A DNA stretch of 64,000 nt. Origin: Agrobacterium leguminum (GTDB lineage Bacteria > Pseudomonadota > Alphaproteobacteria > Rhizobiales > Rhizobiaceae). Under the pieces are notes generated by a model. That model saw only the letters and a list, made by a program, of their open reading frames with translations, searched no databases and was not told where the DNA came from. The DNA is taken from NCBI RefSeq assembly GCF_015704895.1, contig NZ_JADQWB010000007.1, forward strand, positions 242,756-306,755. Reading direction: 5' to 3'. Numbering within the stretch: the first letter of the stretch is position 1; every line of letters begins with the position of its first letter. Below are positions 48,243 through 56,952 of this stretch, in pieces. Made by a program: the position numbers and the translations under genes.

Positions 48243-49553
48243 TTAGTTGCCGGCAGCCTGTTTGATGGCCGCATCGCCGCGCTCGACGATCTTGTCGAGT
48301 GCCGCTTTCGCGTCCTGCTTGCCGGCCAGCATCGCCTCGAACTCCTCATTCATGATGTCGCGCACCTGCGGCAAGTTCACGAGACGCACGCCCTTGGAGT
48401 TTTCTGTCGGCGGCTTGCCCATCATCTGCAAGAGCGGCGTTTCACGGGCGGGGTTCTTGTCATAGAAGCCGGATTTCTTGGTTTCCTCATAGGCCGCGAT
48501 GGTCACCGGCATATAGCCGGAGACCTGATGCAGGCGCGCCTGAATCTTGGTCTGGGAGAGGAAGTGGAAGAACTCGGCCACACCCTTATATTCGGCGTCG
48601 CTCTTGCCGCCGAAGACCCAGAGGCTGGCGCCGCCGGGAATGGTGTTCTGCGGACCATGGCCCTCATAATAGGGAAGCTGGCCGATGCCGTAATTCATGC
48701 CGGTCTTGACGATATCGCCAAGGCCGCCGGAGGATTCGGTCAGGATGCCGCATTCGCCGGACATGAAGAGCTGCTTGGCTTCCGAGGTGCGGCCGCCATA
48801 ACGGAAAGTGCCGTCCTTCGCGAGATCGGCAATCGCCTGGAAATGCTCGACGAAGAGCGGTGCATTGACCGCAAGCTTCACATCCGTGCCGCCAAGGCCG
48901 TTTTCATTGCTGCCATAGGAGACGTTGTTCCAGGCGGCGAAGTTTTCGGTCTGAATCCAGGTAAGCCAGGTGGAGGTGAAACCGCACTGGGCCGCACCGC
49001 TGGTCTTGATCTTCTTGGCGGCTTCGAAAACTTCCGGCCAGGTCTTCGGTGGGTTGGCGGCATCGAGGCCGGCCTTCTGGAAGACATCCTTGTTATAGTA
49101 GAGGATCGGCGAGGACGAATTATAGGGGAAGGACAGCATGGTGCCGTCAGGCTTCGAATAGTAGGCGACGATGCCGGCCAGATAGTCGGCCTTGTTGAAA
49201 GTATAGCCGCCTTCCTTCAGCACGTCCGCCACCGGCTTGATGGCGCCGGCAGCACCCATCATCACGCCCGAACCGGCGTCGAAGACCTGAATGATCGCCG
49301 GCGGCTGCTTGGCGCGGAACGCCGCAATGCCGGCATTCAGCGTTTCCGGATAGGTGCCCTTGAAGACGGGCGTGATCTTGTATTCTTTCTGGCTGTCGTT
49401 GAATTCTTTGGCAAGCGTATCCACGACCTCGTTGTTGGCGCCGGTCATGGCGTGCCACCACTGAATGTCCGTTACTGCATATGCATTCGATGTGACAAAA
49501 AACGAAAGCGCGGATGCCGCGGCGAGGCGGTAGCTGAGTTTTTTCAAGGTCAT
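48243..49553 (-). CDS. ugpB: Glycerol-3-phosphate-binding periplasmic protein UgpB
   Basis: Binding protein for sn-glycerol-3-phosphate and related glycerophosphodiesters, 436 aa, matching UgpB in length. The signal peptide ends SNAYA-VT near residue 26. Mature-chain marks are TDIQWWHAMTGANNEVVDTL, YKITPVFKGTYPETLNAGIAAFR and SFPYNSSSPILYYN, all typical of UgpB. The first ATG (49553) lies only a base or two from GGGAGG, so a TTG two codons later may also be used. It heads the ugp operon. Confidence 0.93.
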   Translation of the reverse strand: MTLKKLSYRLAAASALSFFVTSNAYAVTDIQWWHAMTGANNEVVDTLAKEFNDSQKEYKITPVFKGTYPETLNAGIAAFRAKQPPAIIQVFDAGSGVMMGAAGAIKPVADVLKEGGYTFNKADYLAGIVAYYSKPDGTMLSFPYNSSSPILYYNKDVFQKAGLDAANPPKTWPEVFEAAKKIKTSGAAQCGFTSTWLTWIQTENFAAWNNVSYGSNENGLGGTDVKLAVNAPLFVEHFQAIADLAKDGTFRYGGRTSEAKQLFMSGECGILTESSGGLGDIVKTGMNYGIGQLPYYEGHGPQNTIPGGASLWVFGGKSDAEYKGVAEFFHFLSQTKIQARLHQVSGYMPVTIAAYEETKKSGFYDKNPARETPLLQMMGKPPTENSKGVRLVNLPQVRDIMNEEFEAMLAGKQDAKAALDKIVERGDAAIKQAAGN

Positions 49554-49822
49554 TCCTCCCGTTATGAAAACAGTAAAAGATACAGCCCCTTATTGCAGTC
49601 GTTCCTCCTCGATCCGGCTGCGGGCGATCTTTTCTGTACTAGCGATCTGATTAAAAGCGAACTCTAACGAAAATGCAAGAGAACGTGGAACGATTAAAAC
49701 GAAAGTGAAGGAAACGGATTTATTATTCCATTTCCTTCGTTCCATGGTTTTTTCATGCGCCCGACCGTTAGGGGCATGCCGGCGCGGGATCAGCTCCCGC
49801 CGGAAATCCAACAATCGGCATT
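49554..49822. promoter_or_regulatory. ugp upstream region with AACGAAA repeats
   Basis: The gap holds AACGAAAAT at 49666-49674 and AACGAAAGT at 49698-49706, 32 bases (about three helical turns) apart. No clear Pho box (CTGTCAT-type repeats) was found. A GlpR/DeoR-type or other regulator could use these repeats; this is inference. Confidence 0.4.
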
Positions 49823-49840
49823 GATATGTTATTACATTAC
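49823..49840. promoter_or_regulatory. Zur-like box before COG0523 gene 1
   Basis: GATATGTTATTACATTAC agrees with a palindromic GTAATGTTATAACATTAC-type Zur site at most positions and lies 22 bases before the chosen ATG (49862). An ATG inside the box (49826) is unlikely to be the start. Confidence 0.75.
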
Positions 49841-49861
49841 GTATTATGGTGCGGCGAATTT

Positions 49862-50998
49862 ATGGATGTCGAAGGTGCGGATGTGTTCGGAATGAAGCGG
49901 AAGAAGACGGTCGATCCCAGGGACGATTCGGCCGTCGCGCCACCTGTCCGCACGGTGCCGGTTACGCTGCTGACCGGTTTTCTGGGAGCGGGCAAGACGA
50001 CGTTGCTGAACGCGCTTCTGACTGAGCCGTCCATGCGCGATGCCGCGGTCATCGTCAATGAATTCGGTTCGGTGCCCATCGATCACGGTCTGGTGCGAAC
50101 GGGTTCTGAACGATATTTCAGAACGACGACGGGCTGCATCTGCTGTACGGCCACCAGCGATATCCGAACCTCGCTTTACGAGCTGCATCAGGCCTTTCTG
50201 GAAGGGATGATGCCGGAAGTATCGCGGGTCGTCATCGAAACCACCGGCCTTGCCGATCCCGCGCCGATCATCAACAGCCTGATCGCCGGCGGCACGCCGG
50301 CGCTTGGCCTGCGCGATCACATCGTGGCCCGGCATTTCCACCTTTCGGGCGTGGTCACGGCTTTCGACGTTGTCTCCGGTCCGGCGATGCTCGACAGCTT
50401 TATCGAAGGCTGGAAACAGCTTGCCTTCGCCGATCATATCGTTCTGACGAAAACCGATCTTGCCGATGCAGCAGCCGTGGACCGCGAAAGTCTCGCCGAT
50501 CTCAATCCTGCGGCATCGTTTCACGACCGTAATGCCGCCGATTTCGACCTGATGTCGTTGTTTGCAGCCTCGGATTATTCGCTGCGCGGCAAGCCGGAGG
50601 ATGCGCCGGGGTGGCTTGCGGCCGACAGGCTGAGCCTTCATGCCGCCCACCAGCACGATATCAACCGCCATGGCGTCGGGGTCGAGGCTTTCGATCTCAC
50701 CTTTGACGGCGCTTTCGATCCGCAGGCGATCGTCACGTTTCTGGAGCTCGTCACCAGCAATGTGCATTCCGGCCTGCTGCGGCTCAAGGGAATTTTCGGC
50801 GCGACGGATGACCCGGAGCGGCCGGTTGTCGCCCATGCGGTGCAGCACCGGCTTTATCCATTGACCCGCCTCGAGCGCTGGCCGGATGGAAATCGTTCCA
50901 CGCGCATCGTGCTGATCGGCATGGACATGCCGCAGCAGCCGATCCGCTCTCTCTTCGATACGCTGGCCTCGCAGGCGGGGCGAAAGGGCAGGGCATGA
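49862..50998 (+). CDS. COG0523-family GTPase (CobW/YciC-type putative zinc chaperone), first copy
   Basis: A GTP-dependent metallochaperone-type protein of about 378 aa. It has Walker [10 protein letters not shown] near residue 40, the metal-binding GCICCT near residue 84, ETTGLADPAP for switch II and LTKTD as the guanine-specificity motif near residue 195. A His-containing stretch (LHAAHQHDINRHG) is near residue 264, and the CobW C-terminal domain ends the protein. It is preceded by a Zur-like box, which places it in the zinc-starvation response. The start is uncertain (49862 or 49892). An 89-aa gene overlaps its end. Confidence 0.9.
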   Translation: MDVEGADVFGMKRKKTVDPRDDSAVAPPVRTVPVTLLTGFLGAGKTTLLNALLTEPSMRDAAVIVNEFGSVPIDHGLVRTGSERYFRTTTGCICCTATSDIRTSLYELHQAFLEGMMPEVSRVVIETTGLADPAPIINSLIAGGTPALGLRDHIVARHFHLSGVVTAFDVVSGPAMLDSFIEGWKQLAFADHIVLTKTDLADAAAVDRESLADLNPAASFHDRNAADFDLMSLFAASDYSLRGKPEDAPGWLAADRLSLHAAHQHDINRHGVGVEAFDLTFDGAFDPQAIVTFLELVTSNVHSGLLRLKGIFGATDDPERPVVAHAVQHRLYPLTRLERWPDGNRSTRIVLIGMDMPQQPIRSLFDTLASQAGRKGRA

Positions 50999-51264
50999 AC
51001 AATCCGCTTGCGCGCAGCGGCTCCGCAATCGTCTCGCAGGCCCGTCTTCTGAAGCAATGGTCCCGCGATCTGCTGCATCTCCACCCCGAAGACATTATCA
51101 CCGTCAGCGAGCTTTCCTGCTCCCTGCCGGATTGCCCGCCGCGCGAAACGGTGATCGTCATCCTGTCGGCTTCCGGTGCCAGCCGGCAACTATCCATCCA
51201 CAAGCCGCTTCTCGCGGTGGATCATGACGATATCGTGCGCGCCATCGCCGCGAATTCGGCTTGA
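50995..51264 (+). CDS. Small conserved protein linked to the COG0523 GTPase
   Basis: An 89-aa protein whose ATG overlaps the GTPase stop by four bases (ATGA), which implies translational coupling and a shared role. It contains two cysteines in VSELSCSLPDCPPRETVIVIL (about 41-60, Cys46 and Cys51) and then a basic beta segment. The C-x4-C spacing could hold a metal or a disulfide. There is no signal peptide or membrane helix. I do not recognise a named family; a zinc-handling partner is inference from position. Confidence 0.75.
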   Translation: MNNPLARSGSAIVSQARLLKQWSRDLLHLHPEDIITVSELSCSLPDCPPRETVIVILSASGASRQLSIHKPLLAVDHDDIVRAIAANSA

Positions 51265-51361
51265 GAACCCGTTTTCAGGCTCAAGATGCGCTTGACCGCC
51301 GACGCCCTCATCCGCCACTTCAGGTGTAGCGACGGGATTCGCGGATGATAAAGGGCGGGCG

Positions 51362-51799
51362 ATGGCCGATCTGGCGGTATATGCGGGTTTGTTCCTGACG
51401 GCGTTTATCGCGGCGACCATTCTGCCCATGCAGTCGGAGGCCGCACTGGCCGGCCTCATCGTTTTGAAATCACAGCCTGTCTGGCTGCTGGTCGCCGTGG
51501 CCAGCGCCGGCAATGTCGCCGGCTCCTTTGCGAACTGGCTGCTCGGCCGCGGCATCGAGCGCTTTCGGCATGAACGCTGGTTTCCCTTAGGGGAGGCGGC
51601 GCTGGAGCGCGCCCAGAACTGGTATCGTCGTTATGGCAAATGGTCCCTGCTCATCAGCTGGGCGCCGCTGATCGGCGATCCGCTGACGGTCGCCGCCGGC
51701 ATCATGAAGGAACCGCTGCCGGTCTTCCTGCTGCTGGTCACCATCGCCAAGGTCGGGCGTTATCTCGTTCTGGCGCTGGTGACGCTGAATTTTCTATGA
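51362..51799 (+). CDS. yqaA: YqaA/DedA-family inner-membrane protein
   Basis: A 145-aa membrane protein with about four helices. Marks of the family are LTAFIAATILPMQSEAAL near residue 12, GNVAGSFANWLLGRGIERF near residue 50 and WYRRYGKWSLLISWAPLIGDPLTVAAGIM near residue 88. DedA-type proteins (SNARE-associated domain) have been linked to lipid scrambling and membrane homeostasis; the role of this branch is not established. A RIME-like element follows immediately after the stop. Confidence 0.87.
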   Translation: MADLAVYAGLFLTAFIAATILPMQSEAALAGLIVLKSQPVWLLVAVASAGNVAGSFANWLLGRGIERFRHERWFPLGEAALERAQNWYRRYGKWSLLISWAPLIGDPLTVAAGIMKEPLPVFLLLVTIAKVGRYLVLALVTLNFL

Positions 51800-51807
51800 A
51801 GCCTCTC

Positions 51808-51924
51808 CTCCGTCATGCCGGACTAGATCCGGCATCCAGCCACGGCGCGTCTGCGCCGTGAAAGGAGGCTCTCGCGATCAAGGACTTGATCGCGCTGGAC
51901 CCCGGACCTAGTCCGGGGTGACGG
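51808..51924. repeat. RIME-like intergenic element, copy B
   Basis: A 117-base block with GCCGGACTAGATCCGGC, an ACGGCGC/GCGCCGT hairpin, GCGATCAAGGACTTGATCGC and CCCCGGACCTAGTCCGGGG in that order. It is nearly identical to the reverse complement of 35471-35589, with about ten differences. It lies between the convergent ends of the yqaA-like gene and the second COG0523 gene. Confidence 0.85.
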
Positions 51925-51955
51925 TTTACGGATGCTCCGCATCGGTAGCTATCGA

Positions 51956-53161
51956 TCAAGCCGCCTGCCGGTCCCAGCTTGCGAAAGGATCCGGCAGGTG
52001 CCGCCATGCATCCGGTGTGAATGCCTCGGTATCGATCAGGCAGGCGTCGAGCTGCGCGCGGATGCGCGCCTCGTTCATCGGATCGGAGCCGATGAAGACG
52101 ATTTCCTGTCGCCGGTCGCCGAAGACCGGATCGAGATAGGGCTTCATCATATCGAGGAACTGCTTTTCGCGCGGCCATTGCTCCTTCGGCACGGCGGACC
52201 ACCACAGGCCCATCTTGCCGGTGCGCACCAATGCGCCGGCCTGGCTGATCTCGCCGACATAACGCGGACGCGTCGCCAGCCAGAAGAAGCCCTTGGCGCG
52301 CACCACGCCCGGCCAGGCGCGGTCGATGAAGCGCTGGAACAGCACGGGGTCGAACGGCTTTTGGGCGCGGTAAACGAAGGAGCGGATGCCATATTCCTCG
52401 GTTTCGGGAATGTGGTCCTTGAAGCCGTGCAATTCCTTGAACCACAGGGGGTGTTCTTCGGCCCTCGCGAAATCGAAACGGCCGGTGCCGAGAACCTCAT
52501 TCAGCGCCACCTTGCCGAAATCGGCCTCGATAAGTTTCGCATCCGGGTTCAGCCCGACGATGATCTTGCGGGCGGCGTCCCGTTCCTCCGGCGTCGCGGT
52601 GCCGATCTTGTTGAGGACGACGACATCGGCAAATTCGATCTGCTCCACCAGAAGGTCGACGATGGTGCGGTTGTCGCCATCGCCCGCCGTTTCGCCCCGG
52701 TCGGCGAGAAAATCGGACGAGCCGTAATCGTTGAGAAGATTGGCGGCATCCACCACCGTCACCATGGTGTCGAGACGCGCGACATCGGAAAGGCTGCGGC
52801 CGTTTTCATCGCGAAAATCGAAGGTCGCGGCGACCGGAAGCGGCTCGGCGATACCGGTGGATTCGATCAGCAGGTAATCGAAACGGCCCTGTTCGGCCAG
52901 CGCCCGCACCTCCGTCAGAAGGTCGTCGCGCAGCGTGCAACAGATGCAGCCATTGGTCATTTCCACCAATTGCTCTTCCGTACGGGAGAGATTGGCGCCG
53001 CCATCGCGCACCAGTGCGGCGTCGATATTGATCTCGCTCATGTCGTTGACGATCAACGCCACGCGCAGACCATCGCGATTGGCGAGAATATGGTTGAGAA
53101 GCGTCGTCTTGCCGGCGCCGAGAAAGCCGGAAAGCACGGTGACGGGAAGTTTTTGCGACAT
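51956..53161 (-). CDS. COG0523-family GTPase, second copy (ZigA/YciC type)
   Basis: A 401-aa GTPase of the zinc-chaperone group. It has Walker [11 protein letters not shown] near residue 10, the CICC metal motif in [13 protein letters not shown] near residue 74, [12 protein letters not shown] and VLNKIG near residue 163. The C-terminal domain contains [12 protein letters not shown] and [13 protein letters not shown], typical of the ZigA-like subgroup. This is a different subgroup from the first copy. A longer upstream frame exists but includes the promoter; [12 protein letters not shown] at 53161 is the natural start. A Zur-like box lies 99 bases upstream, so zinc scarcity probably induces it. 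Confidence 0.92.
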   Translation of the reverse strand: MSQKLPVTVLSGFLGAGKTTLLNHILANRDGLRVALIVNDMSEINIDAALVRDGGANLSRTEEQLVEMTNGCICCTLRDDLLTEVRALAEQGRFDYLLIESTGIAEPLPVAATFDFRDENGRSLSDVARLDTMVTVVDAANLLNDYGSSDFLADRGETAGDGDNRTIVDLLVEQIEFADVVVLNKIGTATPEERDAARKIIVGLNPDAKLIEADFGKVALNEVLGTGRFDFARAEEHPLWFKELHGFKDHIPETEEYGIRSFVYRAQKPFDPVLFQRFIDRAWPGVVRAKGFFWLATRPRYVGEISQAGALVRTGKMGLWWSAVPKEQWPREKQFLDMMKPYLDPVFGDRRQEIVFIGSDPMNEARIRAQLDACLIDTEAFTPDAWRHLPDPFASWDRQAA

Positions 53162-53259
53162 ATGGACCTCGTTTTTTGGCAACGCTCGCGTGGACCTCAT
53201 GACGGCCACACGCGCACGATCTGAAAACGACGGGTTCGGTGCTGCCCCGTCTTTGTTCT

Positions 53260-53277
53260 GTAACGTAATAACATTAC
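53260..53277. promoter_or_regulatory. Zur-like box of the second COG0523 gene
   Basis: GTAACGTAATAACATTAC differs at two positions from the palindrome GTAATGTTATAACATTAC. It lies about 100 bases before the second COG0523 start, on the divergent side from znuC. Confidence 0.82.
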
Positions 53278-53304
53278 ATATTGGCCGCCTGTCAACGGGC
53301 GACA

Positions 53305-53331
53305 GAAAAAAAGCGTCCCCGCAATGCGGGG
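53305..53331 (-). terminator. Hairpin with T run between the divergent zinc promoters
   Basis: On the minus strand, a CCCCGC/GCGGGG stem (53317-53322 with 53326-53331) is followed by a run of seven T (53306-53312). It lies between the znuC boxes and the second COG0523 box and would stop leftward transcription before the latter. Confidence 0.5.
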
Positions 53332-53371
53332 GGCTGCGGCTTATGCGAAGCGCAACGTATCTTTCCAATAG

Positions 53372-53419
53372 TTAATGTTATTTCATTACATATTCGTTTG
53401 ACGAATGTAATAACATTAC
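53372..53419. promoter_or_regulatory. Two Zur-like boxes before znuC
   Basis: TTAATGTTATTTCATTAC (53372-53389) and CGAATGTAATAACATTAC (53402-53419) each differ at three positions from the palindromic consensus. Their centres are 30 bases apart, about three helical turns, 43-90 bases before the znuC start. Confidence 0.8.
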
Positions 53420-53461
53420 ATATCAAGGGCCATCGAATGACATCCTGCCCCGGAGGGATCG

Positions 53462-54295
53462 ATGAGCGATCCGTGCCTCGCCTTCAAAAACCTGACGCTT
53501 GGATATGCCGGCCGCGCGGCCGTGCATCATCTGAATGGTGATATCGCCAAAGGCTCGCTCACTGCGGTGGTCGGCGCCAATGGCTCGGGAAAATCGACGC
53601 TGATGAAAGGCATTGCCGGCATTTTGAAGCCGCTCGGCGGCGAATGCCGGGTAAGCCCAAATCTGTCCGTCGCTTATCTGCCGCAGCAATCGGAACTCGA
53701 CCGCTCCTTTCCGGCGCAGGTGCGGGATCTGGTGGCGCTTGGTCTCTGGCCGAAACGCGGCCTGCTTGGCCGCCACCGTCCCGAAGACCGGGCGGCGATG
53801 GGCCGCGTGATGGAGGCGGTCGGGCTTTCCGGTTTTGAAAAGCGCAATATCGACTCGCTCTCCGGCGGCCAGATGCAGCGCGCCCTGTTTGCCCGCGCCA
53901 TGTTGCAGGATGCGCAGCTGATCCTGCTCGACGAACCCTTCAACGCCGTCGACGAGCGCACTGTTTCCGACCTTATGGTCCTGATCAAATCATGGGTGGC
54001 GGAGGGACGCACGGTTTTGGCCGTCCTTCATGATTTCCAGCTCGTGCGGCAGCATTTTCCGGAGACCCTGTTCCTTGCCCGAAAGCTTGTCGGGCTGGGT
54101 CCGACGGCCGAGGTCCTGCAGGCGGAGAACATCCGGCAGGCGCGGCATTTCCACGAGGCGTGGGAGGAAAATGCGCCCTGGTGCGAGCCGGCCGAGGCGC
54201 CTTCGCTGCAGATCGTCGGGGCAAGTCCGCAGGCAGCATCCGTCCATTCCCATTCCCATGCCCACTCCCACGCGAATTCGAATGTCCATGGCTGA
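53462..54295 (+). CDS. znuC: Zinc/manganese ABC transporter ATP-binding protein
   Basis: ATPase of a cluster 9 metal importer, 277 aa. It shows Walker A GANGSGKST near residue 40, signature LSGGQMQRALFARAM near 138 and Walker B LILLDEPFNAVDERT near 160. The C-terminal tail is rich in histidine (VHSHSHAHSHANS), which probably binds zinc. Two Zur-like boxes precede the gene. The stop lies eight bases past the permease start, so the two genes overlap. Named znuC by function; rhizobial literature also uses tro names for such operons. Confidence 0.9.
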   Translation: MSDPCLAFKNLTLGYAGRAAVHHLNGDIAKGSLTAVVGANGSGKSTLMKGIAGILKPLGGECRVSPNLSVAYLPQQSELDRSFPAQVRDLVALGLWPKRGLLGRHRPEDRAAMGRVMEAVGLSGFEKRNIDSLSGGQMQRALFARAMLQDAQLILLDEPFNAVDERTVSDLMVLIKSWVAEGRTVLAVLHDFQLVRQHFPETLFLARKLVGLGPTAEVLQAENIRQARHFHEAWEENAPWCEPAEAPSLQIVGASPQAASVHSHSHAHSHANSNVHG

Positions 54296-55154
54296 TATCT
54301 TCATCCAACCCTTCGTCCAATATGTCTTCATGCAGCGCGCGCTTGCCGGTGCGCTGATCCTTGCCATCAGCTGCGGCCCGGTCGGTGTGTTTCTGATGCT
54401 GCGCCGCATGAGCCTGACGGGCGACGCCATGTCCCACGCCATCCTGCCGGGAGCGGCGGTCGGGTTTCTGTTCTACGGGCTGGAAATCCTGCCCATGACC
54501 ATCGGCGGGCTGGCCGTCGGCCTTCTGGTCGCGCTGGGTGCAGGCGCTGTGTCACGCTTCACCATCCAGAAGGAAGACGCCTCGCTTGCCGCTTTTTATC
54601 TCATCTCGCTGGCGCTCGGCGTGCTGCTCGTCTCATGGCGCGGTTCCAGCGTCGATCTCATGCATGTGCTGTTCGGCACCGTGCTGGCGCTGAACAATGA
54701 GGCGCTCGGCCTGATCGGCGGCATCTGCATCGTGACGTTGGTGGTGATGATCACTTTCTGGCGGGCGTTGCTGGCGGAATGCCTCGATCCCCTGTTCCTG
54801 CGCTCGGTCAGCAACTGGGGCAGCCCGGTGCATTTCCTCTTCCTTGCCATCGTCGTGCTCAATCTGGTCGGCGGCTTTCAGGCGCTGGGAACGCTGCTCT
54901 CGGTTGGGCTGATGATGCTGCCCGCCGCCGCCAGCCGCTTCTGGTCCAACCGTGTCGCGCCCATGTGCTTCATCTCCATCGGCATCGGCATGGTGTCCTG
55001 TTTCGCCGGCCTGCTTCTGTCCTATCACGCGTCACTGCCATCCGGCCCGGCGATCATCCTTTCCGCGGGCGTCATTTATGCGCTCTCCATCCTCATCGGC
55101 ACGCGCGGCGTGCTCAGCGATCTTCTCGGTTCCGGCCGTCACAGGACGGCCTGA
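54288..55154 (+). CDS. znuB: Zinc/manganese ABC transporter permease
   Basis: Inner-membrane permease of the ABC-3 family, 288 aa. Eight or nine helices are predicted. The stretch MQRALAGALILAISCGPVGVFLMLRRMSLTGDAMSHAILPG is the family's most conserved part (GVFLMLRRMSLTGDAMSHAI near residue 35). The ATG at 54288 overlaps the znuC end by eight bases; an ATG six bases upstream is equally good. An earlier frame extension is rejected because it lies within znuC. It should pair with the ZnuC and ZnuA proteins. Confidence 0.9.
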   Translation: MADIFIQPFVQYVFMQRALAGALILAISCGPVGVFLMLRRMSLTGDAMSHAILPGAAVGFLFYGLEILPMTIGGLAVGLLVALGAGAVSRFTIQKEDASLAAFYLISLALGVLLVSWRGSSVDLMHVLFGTVLALNNEALGLIGGICIVTLVVMITFWRALLAECLDPLFLRSVSNWGSPVHFLFLAIVVLNLVGGFQALGTLLSVGLMMLPAAASRFWSNRVAPMCFISIGIGMVSCFAGLLLSYHASLPSGPAIILSAGVIYALSILIGTRGVLSDLLGSGRHRTA

Positions 55155-55182
55155 AAACAGCGTTCGAAAAAGGAGAACCTTC

Positions 55183-56208
55183 ATGTTCAAAACCTTCCGT
55201 CTGGCCACCTGCGCCAGCCTTCTTTCCCTCTCCCCGGTTCTGATGGCGCAGGCGTCCGCCGCCGAACTCAAGGTCGTTGCCAGTTTCTCGATCATCGCCG
55301 ATTTTGCGAAAAACGTCGGCGGCGACCGTGTCGAAATCACCACGCTGGTCGGGCCGGATGGCGACGCCCATGTCTATGAACCCCGCCCGGCCGATGCCGT
55401 CGCCGTCAGCAAGGCGGATGTGGTGCTGGTCAACGGTCTGGAATTCGAAGGCTTCCTGAAGCGGCTGATCGACACCAGCGGCACCAAGGCGCCGGTGGTG
55501 GAACTGACCAAGGGTGTGGAGCCGCTCAAGCTTTCCGAAGAGCCGGCCGGTCACGCCCATCCGGAAGCCGAGGAAGAGGAAGGTCACGACCACAAGGCAG
55601 AGAAAGCCGGCCACAGCCATGAGACCGCCGAGGCCCATGATCACGACCACGGCCATGAGGGGCATCATCATCACGGCGAGTTCGACCCGCATGCCTGGCA
55701 GTCGATCAAGAACGCCGAAATCTACGTGAAGAACATTGCCGGCGCCTTTTGCGAGGTCGACAAGGCCGGTTGCGCGACCTACACCGCCAATTCGGATGCC
55801 TATATCGCCAAGCTTGCCGCTCTGAACGAGAAGGTGAAGACCGAGATCGCCGCCATCCCGCCGGAAAAGCGCGTCATCATCACCTCGCATGACGCCTTCG
55901 GTTATTTCGAGCATGCCTATGGCCTGAATTTCCTCGCACCTGAAGGCGTATCGACGGAATCCGAAGCCTCGGCCGCCGATGTCGCCAAGCTGGTGGATCA
56001 GGTGAAGCACGACAAGGCCTCGGCGATCTTCGTCGAAAACATCACCGACAAGCGGCTGATCGACCAGATCGCCAGCGAAACCGGCCTGAAGGTTGGCGGC
56101 ACGCTCTATTCCGACGCGCTTTCGACTGCCGACGGCCCGGCTGCGACCTATATCGACATGATCAACCACAATATCGAGACGATCACGGCGGCCGTGCTCG
56201 GCCAGTAA
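55183..56208 (+). CDS. znuA: Zinc-binding periplasmic protein ZnuA-like
   Basis: Periplasmic metal-binding protein, 341 aa. The signal peptide is cleaved near QASA-AE (residue 26). A His/Asp/Glu-rich loop lies at about residues 122-168, with runs such as HDHDHGHEGHHHHGEFDPHAW, which marks zinc-specific members and captures metal. The three metal ligands of the cleft are expected from DAHVYEPRPAD, DPHAWQ and the later SHDAFGYF. AGGAG precedes the ATG. It is the last gene of znuCBA, an order unlike the common divergent znuA/znuCB. Confidence 0.92.
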   Translation: MFKTFRLATCASLLSLSPVLMAQASAAELKVVASFSIIADFAKNVGGDRVEITTLVGPDGDAHVYEPRPADAVAVSKADVVLVNGLEFEGFLKRLIDTSGTKAPVVELTKGVEPLKLSEEPAGHAHPEAEEEEGHDHKAEKAGHSHETAEAHDHDHGHEGHHHHGEFDPHAWQSIKNAEIYVKNIAGAFCEVDKAGCATYTANSDAYIAKLAALNEKVKTEIAAIPPEKRVIITSHDAFGYFEHAYGLNFLAPEGVSTESEASAADVAKLVDQVKHDKASAIFVENITDKRLIDQIASETGLKVGGTLYSDALSTADGPAATYIDMINHNIETITAAVLGQ

Positions 56209-56332
56209 GTTGGACCATATCGCTGTGAGTTCGGGGAGGGTGGCTTGTGCCGCCCTCTCTGCTTTTGTGTTCGTGCAATGGCCCTGGAACTCTTCCTTTA
56301 GCGATTTCCATATTGGTGCTAAAAAGCCTCCT

Positions 56333-56806
56333 ATGTCCGATGCGCTTCACATCTTCACCGACGGCTCCTTCGACGATGCCTCCAGCTCCGGAGGATGGGC
56401 GTTCGTGGTTCATGAAGCGGGCCACCAAGTGCATTCCGCTTCGAGCAGGACTGTCGGCACATCGAACAATACGTTCGAGGTTCTCGCCGTCCTCAATGCA
56501 CTATCCTGGATCGCCGTCGAGGCGCCAACGCGGGCAGTCACGCTCTGGACGGATGCCGTTCATGTCATCGAAGGCTGCCGCCGATATAGGGCCATCTGGC
56601 GCAACAACGGCTGGAAGCGGATCACGCCCAACCAGCGCAGCCGCCGAAGACCGATCCCCGACAGGGACATCTGGCAGCAGCTCGACAGCCTGCTGGAGCG
56701 GCATCCCCATGTGGTTGTAGAATGGTGCAAAGGGCATTCCGGCACTGTCGGCAACGAGCATGCCGATGCTTTGGCGCGTGCAGTTTCCTGCGCGACGGTG
56801 CTTTAG
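56333..56806 (+). CDS. rnhA: Ribonuclease H-like protein
   Basis: RNase HI-type nuclease that cuts RNA in RNA:DNA hybrids, 157 aa. The acidic residues are placed in HIFTDGSFDD (residues 6-15, first Asp), FEVLAVLNAL (Glu), LWTDAVHVIEG (second Asp) and GHSGTVGNEHADALA (last Asp). The glutamate stretch FEVLA departs from the usual MELMA. The basic insertion NGWKRITPNQRSRRRP is present. I choose ATG 56333; a longer frame is open upstream but lacks the family pattern. No good ribosome-binding site is visible, so expression may be low. Confidence 0.85.
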   Translation: MSDALHIFTDGSFDDASSSGGWAFVVHEAGHQVHSASSRTVGTSNNTFEVLAVLNALSWIAVEAPTRAVTLWTDAVHVIEGCRRYRAIWRNNGWKRITPNQRSRRRPIPDRDIWQQLDSLLERHPHVVVEWCKGHSGTVGNEHADALARAVSCATVL

Positions 56807-56952
56807 CCGGCGGCCGTCAGTCGCCGTGATTCGGCGCTTTAATCTCTTCACTTCAGCCATCCCCGGTCTCAACCTTTTCCCGTATCGAGCGGTTGCCCCG
56901 GTACTCTTTCGCGACTCCAGCCGAATGGTGTGCACGCACGGCCGCTTGCCGG

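Noticed and set aside
48168..49667. Plus-strand open frame opposite ugpB
   Set aside because: UgpB matches its family over its full length; the antisense frame shows no family features.
35471..51924. Possible composite mobile element bounded by the two inverted RIME-like copies
   Set aside because: The 16 kb between them are ordinary chromosomal-type genes without transposition functions, and such repeats are known to be dispersed widely; inversion by recombination is possible but not shown.
51932..53224. Plus-strand open frame opposite the second COG0523 gene
   Set aside because: The COG0523 motifs (Walker A, CICC, NKIG) are clear on the minus strand; the plus-strand product has none.
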